DNA of 64,000 nt, from positions 10,449,381 through 10,513,380 of the forward strand of contig CP036432.1 of NCBI GenBank assembly GCA_007753675.1, read 5' to 3'. The notes under the pieces are model-generated. The model did no database searches. It saw only the letters and a program-made list of their open reading frames with translations, and was not told the DNA's origin. Positions 18,892-27,456 of this stretch are shown in pieces. Every line of letters begins with the position of its first letter. Position 1 is the stretch's first letter. Source of the stretch: Stieleria magnilauensis. GTDB taxonomy: Bacteria > Planctomycetota > Planctomycetia > Pirellulales > Pirellulaceae. The position numbers and the translations under genes were made by a program.

Positions 18892-19803
18892 TTACAGCGA
18901 ACGCGGTGCCGCATAGGGATTCAATCGCGCCGCCGCTTGCTGGGCCGCCGGAGCGTCGACACCGAGATGAGCCGGATCGAGATGCATCAGGCGATCGCTG
19001 TCCGGGTCGCGGTAGCTGAAATCGCCGCCGGTAGCGATGCGGCGAATCTCCCCGCACAGCTCTTCGGTTTGGCGCCGACGATGGCGTGAACGCAAGCCGC
19101 CCAATCGATGATCCCGATAGGCCAACGCAAACTCCAGCGGCCCGTCTTCGGTACGCACCGTCACGACGACGAAGTGCAAGCGATGAAAACACCCGGTCGG
19201 CCGCACCGATTCCACGTGCACGTCAATGATCGACGCGGCCGGGAACCGGTACCGCGAAAAATCTCCTTCCATCACCACGCCCCAGCCGTCGACGTGAATC
19301 AGCATCACATCCTCGGCGGTGTCCAGCTTCGTCGCGTTCCAATTCTCGCGCGGCACCCACTCGACCAGACGAGCCGTCTCGATCCAATTCAACCGCCCCC
19401 CCTGCTCCACTGGCACTTGCTCGGCCGGCACTTGCGAGTGCTGCCCGCCGGCCCCCCTCGTGCGCGTGCGTGAACGACAAGAACGGCGCAAACGGCGGAC
19501 CAATAACTGGTTCATCGGCCATTCCGGATACGTGCCCGCCCAAGAGACCTGGGCCACGACGATCAACGGAATCACGACCGCCGAAACCAATAGGGCACGG
19601 CCGGATCCGACCCAGAGCGACAGGACGAATAGCGGAGACACCAGGCCGACCATCAACACGGGCACCAACAACAACGATGCATTGAGCAGCAATTTCCAAC
19701 CGAGCGTGAGCACTCGCCCGGCTTCCTGTTTGGGAAGCGGGGTGATGCTGGCAAGGCAGGAATCGGCAGGTCGCTGGTGCATGGAAGGAGGTCGATCGAG
19801 CAT
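18892..19803 (-). CDS. Membrane protein with C-terminal NPYAAP motif
   Basis: A protein of about 303 residues with two adjacent helices near residues 35-90 (LLLNASLLLVPVLMVGLVSP; LLVSAVVIPLIVVAQVSW), then a cytoplasmic-looking domain without recognised family. The tail LNPYAAPRSL contains the NPYxAP signature seen in many planctomycete membrane proteins. The start is uncertain: ATG 19803 (MLDRPPSMHQ) or 19782 (MHQRPADS). Neither has a clear ribosome-binding site, and a longer frame reaches 19950. It is convergent with the PAS-GAF gene and divergent from the amidase gene. Confidence 0.6.
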   Translation of the reverse strand: MLDRPPSMHQRPADSCLASITPLPKQEAGRVLTLGWKLLLNASLLLVPVLMVGLVSPLFVLSLWVGSGRALLVSAVVIPLIVVAQVSWAGTYPEWPMNQLLVRRLRRSCRSRTRTRGAGGQHSQVPAEQVPVEQGGRLNWIETARLVEWVPRENWNATKLDTAEDVMLIHVDGWGVVMEGDFSRYRFPAASIIDVHVESVRPTGCFHRLHFVVVTVRTEDGPLEFALAYRDHRLGGLRSRHRRRQTEELCGEIRRIATGGDFSYRDPDSDRLMHLDPAHLGVDAPAAQQAAARLNPYAAPRSL

Positions 19804-19970
19804 GGGTGGCGCGTCGGGGATCGCCCCCAGGGTAACGATCCGCCCCCGACTCCCCAACCAATTTTTGCTCCGGGCTGCTAAGTTGACCGCGCCGCGGTTC
19901 GGATTAGACCGCGCGAAAGCGACCTGCCCCCCACGCAACTTCCAACCCATTGATCATTGATCGGACTGCC

Positions 19971-20456
19971 ATGGATCTCGATTCCCAATCCCGACAACTC
20001 GTCGAGCTGCTCGAGGAGAAACAACAAACGCTGGTGTTGGCCGAAAGCTGCACGGGCGGATTGATTGCGGCGACGCTTGCCACGGTTCCCGGTGTTTCCG
20101 CTTGGCTGGCCGGTTCGTTTGTCGTCTACCAAGAGGCCAGCAAGATGCGCTGGCTGGGCGTGGCCGAAGACACGCTGCATCAGCACACCGCGGTCAGTGC
20201 CCCGGTGGCGCATCAAATGGTCGCCGGAGCGTTGCAGCTGACGCCGCACGCGGACTTGGCGGCCTCGGTGACCGGTCACCTGGGACCGAACGCCCCGCCA
20301 GAATTCGACGGTCGGATCTTTGTCGGTGTCGGGCGGCGCGGCCAACCGCCGAGAACCTGGGGCGTCGAGTTGAAGGCCAAAAAACGAGTCGGCCGGCAGC
20401 GAGAATCCGCGTTGATCGTGATCGACACCCTGATCCGAGTGCTGGGAACGATATGA
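19971..20456 (+). CDS. pncC: CinA C-terminal-domain protein (nicotinamide-nucleotide amidase type)
   Basis: A 161-residue stand-alone CinA C-terminal domain, the size of PncC, which hydrolyses NMN to nicotinate mononucleotide in pyridine nucleotide salvage. The catalytic-serine region LAESCTGGLIAATLATVPG is well conserved, followed by WLAGSFVVYQEASKMRWLGV. The second conserved loop reads SVTGHLGPNAPPEFDGRIFV, where the family usually has TGIAGP(D/G)GG. That deviation may alter activity or substrate. The ATG at 19971 is favoured over an in-frame TTG at 19950. It lies upstream of rplA but is separated from it by about 300 bases with a candidate promoter. Confidence 0.85.
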   Translation: MDLDSQSRQLVELLEEKQQTLVLAESCTGGLIAATLATVPGVSAWLAGSFVVYQEASKMRWLGVAEDTLHQHTAVSAPVAHQMVAGALQLTPHADLAASVTGHLGPNAPPEFDGRIFVGVGRRGQPPRTWGVELKAKKRVGRQRESALIVIDTLIRVLGTI

Positions 20457-20602
20457 CTGGCTCAGATCTCAACATTCCAATTACAAGTTTCAGATCCCTG
20501 GCCCCCCGCTGCGAAACCTCCAAACGGCGAAGTCGGGACGTCAAAAGGGGTGGAAAACGTGGTGGCCGGGAAAAAACTTCTGGGCAAGTTGCACAATTGG
20601 CG

Positions 20603-20631
20603 TTGACGCTTTCAACGACTTTCTCAATATT
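20603..20631 (+). promoter_or_regulatory. Candidate sigma-70 promoter for rplA-rplJ-rplL
   Basis: TTGACG (20603-20608) and AATATT (20626-20631) are separated by exactly 17 bases, leaving a leader of about 120 bases before rplA. The match is five of six at -35 and four of six at -10. The rest of the 297-base gap holds no open frame with motifs. Confidence 0.45.
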
Positions 20632-20753
20632 CTCGTCTCGTCAGAAGCCGATAGGTTTTCTGTGAAGTGGGAGAATTTGCCGCCGGGGTGCGTTTTCGCC
20701 TCGGGCCTGGTGATTTTGCTAACACCACCCGACCTCCATTGAGTCGTGACCAT

Positions 20754-21431
20754 ATGGGTAAGAAATCAAAGCGGTATCGCGCCGCGCTCGAAAAGCAACC
20801 AGCGAACACGCTTCCTCTCGATGAAGCGGTCACTGCGCTCAAGGCGTACGATTCGACCAAGTTTGATCAAACGGTCGAGATCCACATGCGTCTGGGCGTC
20901 GATCCGAACCAAGCGGACCAAATCATCCGTGGTTCACTGGTGCTTCCGCATGGGATCGGAAAACAGCAACGCGTCGTCGTGTTTGCCAAAGGCGATGCCG
21001 CCACGGCAGCACAAGAAGCGGGTGCCGATGAAGTCGGTCAAGATGACCTGGCCAAGAAGATCAAGGACGGTTGGACAGACTTCGACGTCTGCATCGCCGC
21101 ACCCGACATGATGGGATTGGTCGGACCGCTCGGACGCGTTTTGGGTCCTCGAGGTTTGATGCCCAGCCCCCGTGCCGGAACCGTCACGCCCGATGTCGGC
21201 AAAGTCGTCAGCGAGTACAAGGCCGGTAAAGTCGAATTTCGAAACGACAAGGGCGGCAACGTCCACGCGATGGTCGGCAAGATGAGCTTCGAATCGGACA
21301 AGCTTGTCGACAACATCAACGCCTTCATCCAATTCGTGGACGGCCTGAAACCGCAAACCATCAAGGGCACGTACGTCAAAGGCGTGGCGATCTGTGCAAC
21401 GATGAGCCCGAGTGTGCGAGTCACTTGCTAG
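20754..21431 (+). CDS. rplA: 50S ribosomal protein L1
   Basis: Large-subunit protein of the L1 stalk, also a translational repressor of its own operon in many bacteria. It has 225 residues (usual about 230). Typical sequences are MGKKSKRYRAALEK at the start, VEIHMRLGVDP, VVVFAKGD, GWTDFDVCIAAPDMMGLVG, LGRVLGPRGLMPSPRAGTVT and GKMSFESDKLVDNINAFI. The ATG at 20754 is chosen on homology; the frame is open 29 codons further up. It is the first gene of rplA-rplJ-rplL; rplK, usually directly upstream, is absent here. Confidence 0.96.
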   Translation: MGKKSKRYRAALEKQPANTLPLDEAVTALKAYDSTKFDQTVEIHMRLGVDPNQADQIIRGSLVLPHGIGKQQRVVVFAKGDAATAAQEAGADEVGQDDLAKKIKDGWTDFDVCIAAPDMMGLVGPLGRVLGPRGLMPSPRAGTVTPDVGKVVSEYKAGKVEFRNDKGGNVHAMVGKMSFESDKLVDNINAFIQFVDGLKPQTIKGTYVKGVAICATMSPSVRVTC

Positions 21432-21470
21432 TCGGCGCCCCCATCATCCCTACTTCAGTGAACCAATCTG

Positions 21471-21995
21471 ATGAGTAAGTACGTCAAACAACTCGTGACC
21501 CGCGACATCCAGCGGCAACTTGACGGTGTCCAAGACGCCGTCCTGGTCAGCACCGTTGGAATGGACGCGAACACGACCAATGAACTACGTGGCGAATTGG
21601 CCGAGAGGAACATCACGATGTTTGTCGTGAAGAACTCTCTCGCCCGACGCGCCACCGAGGGAACCTCGTTGGCCCCGGCCTTCGAAGGTGCCAGTGGCCC
21701 TGTGGCAGTGTGCTACGGCGGCGAAGACTTTGTGTCGCTGGTCAAGGAAGTTGTCCGTTTGGACAAGGACGGCGAGAAATACGAGAAGTTCACCACCACC
21801 GGCGGTGTCATGGACGGTGAACGTCTTGACGCCGATGGTGTCAAAGCGGTCAGCAAATGGCCTAGCCGCGAAGAACAAATCTCGATGCTCGTCGGCCAAA
21901 TTCTGGGACCTGGATCCACGCTATCGGCCGCGATGCTGGGCCCCGGAAAGACGCTGAACAGCCAGCTGAAAAAGATCAGCGAAGGCGACGAGTAG
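21471..21995 (+). CDS. rplJ: 50S ribosomal protein L10
   Basis: Ribosomal stalk base protein that binds 23S rRNA and carries the L7/L12 dimers. It has 174 residues, the normal size. It begins MSKYVKQLVTRDIQRQLDGV and contains ITMFVVKNSLARRA, the L10 nucleic-acid-binding segment. The C-terminal part (ISMLVGQILGPGSTLSAAML and LNSQLKKISE) is the helix that binds L12. It lies 39 bases after rplA and 75 bases before rplL on the same strand. Confidence 0.95.
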   Translation: MSKYVKQLVTRDIQRQLDGVQDAVLVSTVGMDANTTNELRGELAERNITMFVVKNSLARRATEGTSLAPAFEGASGPVAVCYGGEDFVSLVKEVVRLDKDGEKYEKFTTTGGVMDGERLDADGVKAVSKWPSREEQISMLVGQILGPGSTLSAAMLGPGKTLNSQLKKISEGDE

Positions 21996-22070
21996 TCGAC
22001 CGCCACAGCTATCACCCCCCCATTCCGTTTTTCAAACAACCGACCATTCGTTTTTTAAGGGAAACCTGTC

Positions 22071-22484
22071 ATGTCTGATGAAGCCACTGCGGTCGCTGAG
22101 TTCAGCGCCGAAGCTAAAGAAATGGGCGACAAGATCGCCGAAATGACCCTCAAGCAAGCCAAAGAGCTGAGCGACTACCTGAAGGAAGTCCACGGCATCG
22201 AGCCCGCCGCAGGCGGCGGAGTCGTGATGGCGGCCGCCGGTGGTGACGGTGGCGGTGAAGCCGCTGCCGAGCAAACCGAGTTCGACGTCGTCCTGACCGG
22301 CTTCGGCGACAAAAAGCTGAACGTCGTCAAGGTCGTCAAGAACCTCACCGGCGCCTCGCTGATGGAAGCCAAGAAGATGGTCGAAGGCGTCCCCGCGACC
22401 CTCAAAGAAGCCGTCTCCAAGGAAGAAGCCGAAAAGGTCAAAGCCGAAATCGAAGAAGCCGGCGGTTCGGTCGAACTCAAGTAG
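22071..22484 (+). CDS. rplL: 50S ribosomal protein L7/L12
   Basis: Stalk protein that recruits translation GTPases. It has 137 residues, slightly longer than the usual 120-130. An N-terminal dimerisation helix leads to an Ala/Gly hinge (AAGGGVVMAAAGGDGGGEAA), then the globular domain EFDVVLTGFGDKKLNVVKVV, followed by LMEAKKMVEGVPATLKE and EEAEKVKAEIEEAGGSVELK. AAGGGAA-like hinges are normal for the family. The start is preceded by AAGGGAA. A strong terminator follows 36 bases after the stop, so rpoB is not co-transcribed. Confidence 0.96.
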   Translation: MSDEATAVAEFSAEAKEMGDKIAEMTLKQAKELSDYLKEVHGIEPAAGGGVVMAAAGGDGGGEAAAEQTEFDVVLTGFGDKKLNVVKVVKNLTGASLMEAKKMVEGVPATLKEAVSKEEAEKVKAEIEEAGGSVELK

Positions 22485-22519
22485 TTCACCCTCGCCCGAT
22501 TGCTTCCCGCAACACAAAG

Positions 22520-22561
22520 AACTCTGCGCCCGGAACCACACTCCGGACCGCAGAGTTTTTT
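22520..22561 (+). terminator. Rho-independent terminator after rplL
   Basis: Stem AACTCTGCG (22520-22528) pairs with CGCAGAGTT (22549-22557), with an inner CCGGA/TCCGG pairing, and runs into six T residues ending at 22561. Confidence 0.88.
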
Positions 22562-22703
22562 GATGCGCCGACAGATCCCCGCAGAACGCCCGTGATGTTG
22601 TTAGCGGCCATGACCCCGACGGGGTCAAAGCGATTAGCCGGGGGCGAGCGAAGCGACACCTCCGGATATCCGGTCCCGCGTCAGACGCGACCCCGAAGGG
22701 TCT

Positions 22704-22830
22704 CGCTGTGAAGCATTTTTTTAGCGGTAGGGCGCGAGCCCTCCGGTATTTCGGGAACGATGAGGGACCGGAGGGCTTGCGCCCTGCCGCGAACACCTCG
22801 TCAAACGCAGGGAATAAATGCTTCACAGCG
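22704..22830. repeat. Nested palindrome containing a copy of the dispersed GGGCGCGAGCCCTCCGGT repeat
   Basis: The outer perfect 15-bp arms (22704-22718 and 22816-22830, CGCTGTGAAGCATTT and its complement) enclose the inner arms 22724-22747 and 22767-22790, which match at 22 of 24 positions. The inner arms belong to the dispersed palindrome family also found at 31.3, 32.2, 37.3 and 39.5 kb. The remaining gap 22562-22979 is GC-rich, imperfectly palindromic and holds no gene. Confidence 0.8.
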
Positions 22831-22979
22831 TTGCCCGAAGGGGGTCGACGTGCTTCCCGGAGCTGGCATCCCTCCGGGATACTCGGTTCGCTGCCGCTCT
22901 CCTTTGACACCAAACGGAGTGATGCTTGCTACCGGACGGCTCGCGCCGTTCCGCTAACACCCCCCTCGCCACCCGAGGC

Positions 22980-23774
22980 TCACCACTCCAGCACACGCTC
23001 CACCCGCGGCGCGCCGTATTCGGCCGCGGCGGTATGCACCACCAAATTGGGCGCCATCTCGGCGGTACCGGCGTGATGCGTGTGGCCACACAACACGGTC
23101 ATCTCGATCGCCGGGTGCTCGCCGGCGAATTGCTTCAACACCGCGCCGACCTGGCCGCAGACAAAAAAGGGCGCCCAAAGGTCATCGGTCGTTCGCCCCT
23201 CGTACCAACAGGATTCACGGAACGGCGGCACGTGAGTCGCCACCGTGACGCCCCGCGCCGACTCCGGCAGTGCCAGCAATTTTTGCCGCAATCGATCGGC
23301 CGACTGAGCACCTTGCTCACGCAACAAACGAGGCCAACTGATCGGGTCGACCTGACGAAAGTCTTCGATCGCGACAAAATCGTTCAGCCGCACCGGTGAG
23401 TTTTCGTAATCGCCTTCGGTCCCGTCCCCCCAACCGTCCTCCCCGACCAGATAGCGACCCGGCGTCAATTCAATCGTGCTCGCATCGGTCAGGTAACACA
23501 GCGATGGCAGATCGCGCGTGACCGAAGCCACACTGCGTCGCGTCGCCCCGATCGAGGATCCGTAGAAATCGTGATTGCCGAGCACGAAGTAAATCGGCAG
23601 CGAGATCGATTCTGCCATCCGACGCAACTGGAACACCACGTCCTCGGCTTCCGAGATGTCGCCGGTGACCACGACGGCGTCGACACCCTCGCGACAGACT
23701 TGGGCGACCCAGGCGTCCCAGGCCCTTAAATCGACGTGGTTGAGATGCAGATCGGAGGTCCAAACCAAACGCAT
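22980..23774 (-). CDS. Calcineurin-like metallophosphoesterase
   Basis: A 264-residue phosphoesterase with the complete two-metal signature: SDLHLN (Asp8, His10), VVTGDISE (Asp39), LGNHDFYG (Asn67, His68), THVPP near 180 and GHTHH near 235. These place it in the calcineurin-like/MPP superfamily. The substrate is not evident; it lacks a signal peptide, so it acts in the cytoplasm. The TrpThrSerAsp start resembles the small YfcE/UshA-like single-domain enzymes. Immediate neighbours on both sides are repeat-rich intergenic DNA, so there is no operon context. Confidence 0.88.
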   Translation of the reverse strand: MRLVWTSDLHLNHVDLRAWDAWVAQVCREGVDAVVVTGDISEAEDVVFQLRRMAESISLPIYFVLGNHDFYGSSIGATRRSVASVTRDLPSLCYLTDASTIELTPGRYLVGEDGWGDGTEGDYENSPVRLNDFVAIEDFRQVDPISWPRLLREQGAQSADRLRQKLLALPESARGVTVATHVPPFRESCWYEGRTTDDLWAPFFVCGQVGAVLKQFAGEHPAIEMTVLCGHTHHAGTAEMAPNLVVHTAAAEYGAPRVERVLEW

Positions 23775-23846
23775 TGCTGGACTCCAGGGGTGGGCTCGCC
23801 TGACGGACCGGGAGGTTCACGCACCGCGTGAGAGACAATCATTCCA

Positions 23847-23990
23847 AGGCATGTTGCCGAAGGTTTTGCCTCCGGCAGTCGCCAAACATGCTGTGCATGC
23901 CACCTTCACACGTAGGGCATGCTGTGCATGCCAGCGTCACGCACAGCGTGACCTACGCGGTAGCCAACCGTGACGCACAACCGTGACGTC
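23847..23990. repeat. GCATGCTGTGCATGCC-type short palindromes
   Basis: The gap between the phosphoesterase gene and metK has two copies of the palindromic CATGCTGTGCATG (23888-23900 and about 23919-23931) and a GTCACGC-ACA-GCGTGAC hairpin at about 23936-23952. Another copy of the first motif lies at 31251-31266. Confidence 0.6.
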
Positions 23991-24003
23991 CCTTCGACAC
24001 GAG

Positions 24004-25188
<1,185 letters not shown>

Positions 25189-25364
25189 AGATTTACTCCA
25201 ATAGGGGCGCTCAAGCCGTGGGTCTGGAAACTCGAAGACGTTGGCGCCGGCGTGAAATCGTTACAATCTTGATCTAATAACGTAATTTGGCGAGGCCCTG
25301 CTGAGAACCGCCGTTGGCGTGTCTGGCAGCGGAATTGTCTCCGATCACAGGATACAGGACCAGC

Positions 25365-26438
25365 TTGAACGCAACGCCGCCCCGAAACGATTCGCCGCCT
25401 GCCAAGCTGGGGCCGGAAATCCAGCCCCATCCTACACCGCCACTGCTGCTTTCCTTTGTGCTGCACCTGGTTTTGTTAATCCTCATCGCGTGGGTGGCTT
25501 CCTCCGCCCCTAAGGGCTCCGAGGGGACAAATGACCGCCAAATCGGGATCGCGGTGGTCCATCGGCTGCCCGATCGCGACCGCTACGATGAAGTCACCGC
25601 GGACCTCAAGAAAACGGTCCAGGAAACCGCCGCAGACGCCTCCAGTGCGTCGGCCGCCGCGGCCCCACCGGCCGATCTGTCACCGCCGATCGATCTGCAA
25701 GGCATCTTGTCGGCGATGGAATCGACCCCGGCCCCGCAAAGTGGTAGCGGGATCGCCGGCGACGTCCAACTGGACGGTGACGCCTTCGGCGATGGAGCGG
25801 GCACGTCGAGCAAGTCGCCCTCGGGCCAACGAGCAACGGCGAGCCTGTTCGGCGTCTCCGGCAGCGGGACGCGTTTCGTCTATGTCTTTGACCGCAGCGA
25901 CAGCATGAATGGCTTCGGCGGATTGCCGCTCCGAAGCGCCAAACGAGAATTGATCCGCAGCCTGCAATCGCTCTCCCCCCAGCAACAGTTCCAGATCATT
26001 TTCTACAACGAGAACGTCAAACCGTTTCAGATGTCCGGGATGCCAATGACCATGGTCGCCGGTGAACCGAACAACCTGAAACGGGCGCAACGGTACGTCG
26101 AAGCGATCCAAGCGTTCGGCGGCACCAAACACAAAGGCGCCCTGCTGATGGCGTTGCGACTTTCGCCGGACCTCATTTTCTTTCTCACCGACGCGCACAT
26201 CCCGCGGCTGTCCCAGCTGGAATTGAAGGTGGTGCAGGACCGCGCCGAACAAAGCGGGACGACGATTCACGCCATCGAATTCGGCAGCCGCGGCGGCCCC
26301 GCAGCGGATAGTTTTTTGAAAGACCTGGCCGCCATGAACAACGGACAATACCAATACGTCGACGTGCGCCAGCTGCGGTCCGATCCGGCCCAGCCGGCCG
26401 CCGCGGAACCTGGCGGCGATGAGGCGACCGCGCCGTGA
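25365..26438 (+). CDS. VWA-domain membrane protein
   Basis: A 357-residue protein. An N-terminal Pro-rich stretch and one helix (LLLSFVLHLVLLILIAWVAS, about residues 25-45) precede an Ala/Pro/Asp-rich linker. A von Willebrand factor A-like domain follows from about residue 165: FVYVFDRSDSMNG with MIDAS residues Asp176, Ser178, Ser180, then LIFFLTDAHIP. It probably sits in the inner membrane with the VWA domain outside. The start is TTG at 25365, supported by AGGA 5 bases upstream. It overlaps the next gene by 4 bases (GTGA). The three genes 25365-31233 look like one transcription unit with the kinase. Confidence 0.78.
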   Translation: MNATPPRNDSPPAKLGPEIQPHPTPPLLLSFVLHLVLLILIAWVASSAPKGSEGTNDRQIGIAVVHRLPDRDRYDEVTADLKKTVQETAADASSASAAAAPPADLSPPIDLQGILSAMESTPAPQSGSGIAGDVQLDGDAFGDGAGTSSKSPSGQRATASLFGVSGSGTRFVYVFDRSDSMNGFGGLPLRSAKRELIRSLQSLSPQQQFQIIFYNENVKPFQMSGMPMTMVAGEPNNLKRAQRYVEAIQAFGGTKHKGALLMALRLSPDLIFFLTDAHIPRLSQLELKVVQDRAEQSGTTIHAIEFGSRGGPAADSFLKDLAAMNNGQYQYVDVRQLRSDPAQPAAAEPGGDEATAP

Positions 26439-27442
26439 TCACAGCCAGCCCCCGCCCCACCACGTGGCCGCACCTGGTCGCGGCCTGCCTAATCAGCCTG
26501 TCGGCCGCCGGATCCGCAACGGCAGAAGCCCAAACACCATCGGCGACCGAACCGCCGCACCGCGTCCGATTGGCGCCGCCCACGGAAACGCGATCGGACT
26601 CATCAGAGCGTTCTGAGGATCGCTGGTACCCGCGACCGTTGAGCACGCTGCGTGGAACGATCCAAACCTACGACGCCGAGCAACTGGCCATCCTGCTGGA
26701 CGGGCACAGCGTCGTCACGCGTGTTTCATCGCCGCGCGTCGTTGCGGTCGACCTGACCCGAGTTCCGGCCGATCAAGCCGCTGCGTTGGAATTGTTCCAT
26801 CAAGGAGACTTCGGCGCGGCGCTGCCCGCCTTGGTCCGCAGCATCAGCGATCACGAGGCCTCCAGCCGGCCTCCCGTCTGGCGGCAACAATGGCTCTCGA
26901 TGATGGCCGCCCAAGCAGCGATGCGCGCCGGACGGGGCGACATCGCATTGGAACTGGTCAGCCAACTCGACGCCCGGCCCCTGCCGACGGCGACACTGGC
27001 AATCCTTCCGATCGATTGGACCGGAGCGATCGGCGGCGATGAATCCATCGTCCAGATTGCCGCCGGGCGCGCCGCGTCGGATTCGTTGGCGGTCAAGCTG
27101 GTCGTGGCCAGCTGGCTGCTGCGATCACCAAAGTATCGTGGTGCGGCGGAGTCCGCGTTGACGCGATTGGCCGATCAGCGCGAGCGAAAACGGATTGCGT
27201 CACTCGCCAAACAGCTCACTTATCGCACCCAACCGCCGCCCGCCATCGCCGCCAACTTGGTCCGCATCGAAAGCGAAATCGAAGCGTTGCCGATGGCCTT
27301 GCAGACCGCCCCGATGATCTCCTTGCTGAATCTGGTCCGTCAATCGGGACAGAAAGAGGCGGCGAAACGATGGGAGCTGACCCTGGAACTGGCCGCACCG
27401 GCCTGGCATCCCGATCTAGCAGCCAGCGTCGCGGCACCCTAA
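26435..27442 (+). CDS. Secreted hypothetical protein
   Basis: An unrecognised 335-residue protein. A signal peptide is likely (HLVAACLISLSAAGSATAEA). The mature part begins with a Pro/Ser/Glu-rich region, a small beta-rich stretch (LRGTIQTYDAEQLAILLDGH; VVAVDLTRVP), and then an all-helical, TPR-like region (ALELFHQGDFGAALPALVRS and similar). The GTG start overlaps the previous stop codon, which indicates translational coupling with the VWA gene. The kinase gene starts 14 bases later. It may be a component of the same envelope-linked signalling unit; this is inference from position. Confidence 0.65.
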   Translation: MITASPRPTTWPHLVAACLISLSAAGSATAEAQTPSATEPPHRVRLAPPTETRSDSSERSEDRWYPRPLSTLRGTIQTYDAEQLAILLDGHSVVTRVSSPRVVAVDLTRVPADQAAALELFHQGDFGAALPALVRSISDHEASSRPPVWRQQWLSMMAAQAAMRAGRGDIALELVSQLDARPLPTATLAILPIDWTGAIGGDESIVQIAAGRAASDSLAVKLVVASWLLRSPKYRGAAESALTRLADQRERKRIASLAKQLTYRTQPPPAIAANLVRIESEIEALPMALQTAPMISLLNLVRQSGQKEAAKRWELTLELAAPAWHPDLAASVAAP

Positions 27443-27456
27443 CGTCCACCCAACGC

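Noticed and set aside
25189..25300. Possible SAM or SAH riboswitch upstream of metK
   Set aside because: No known aptamer core could be recognised by eye; a covariance-model search would be needed to claim one.
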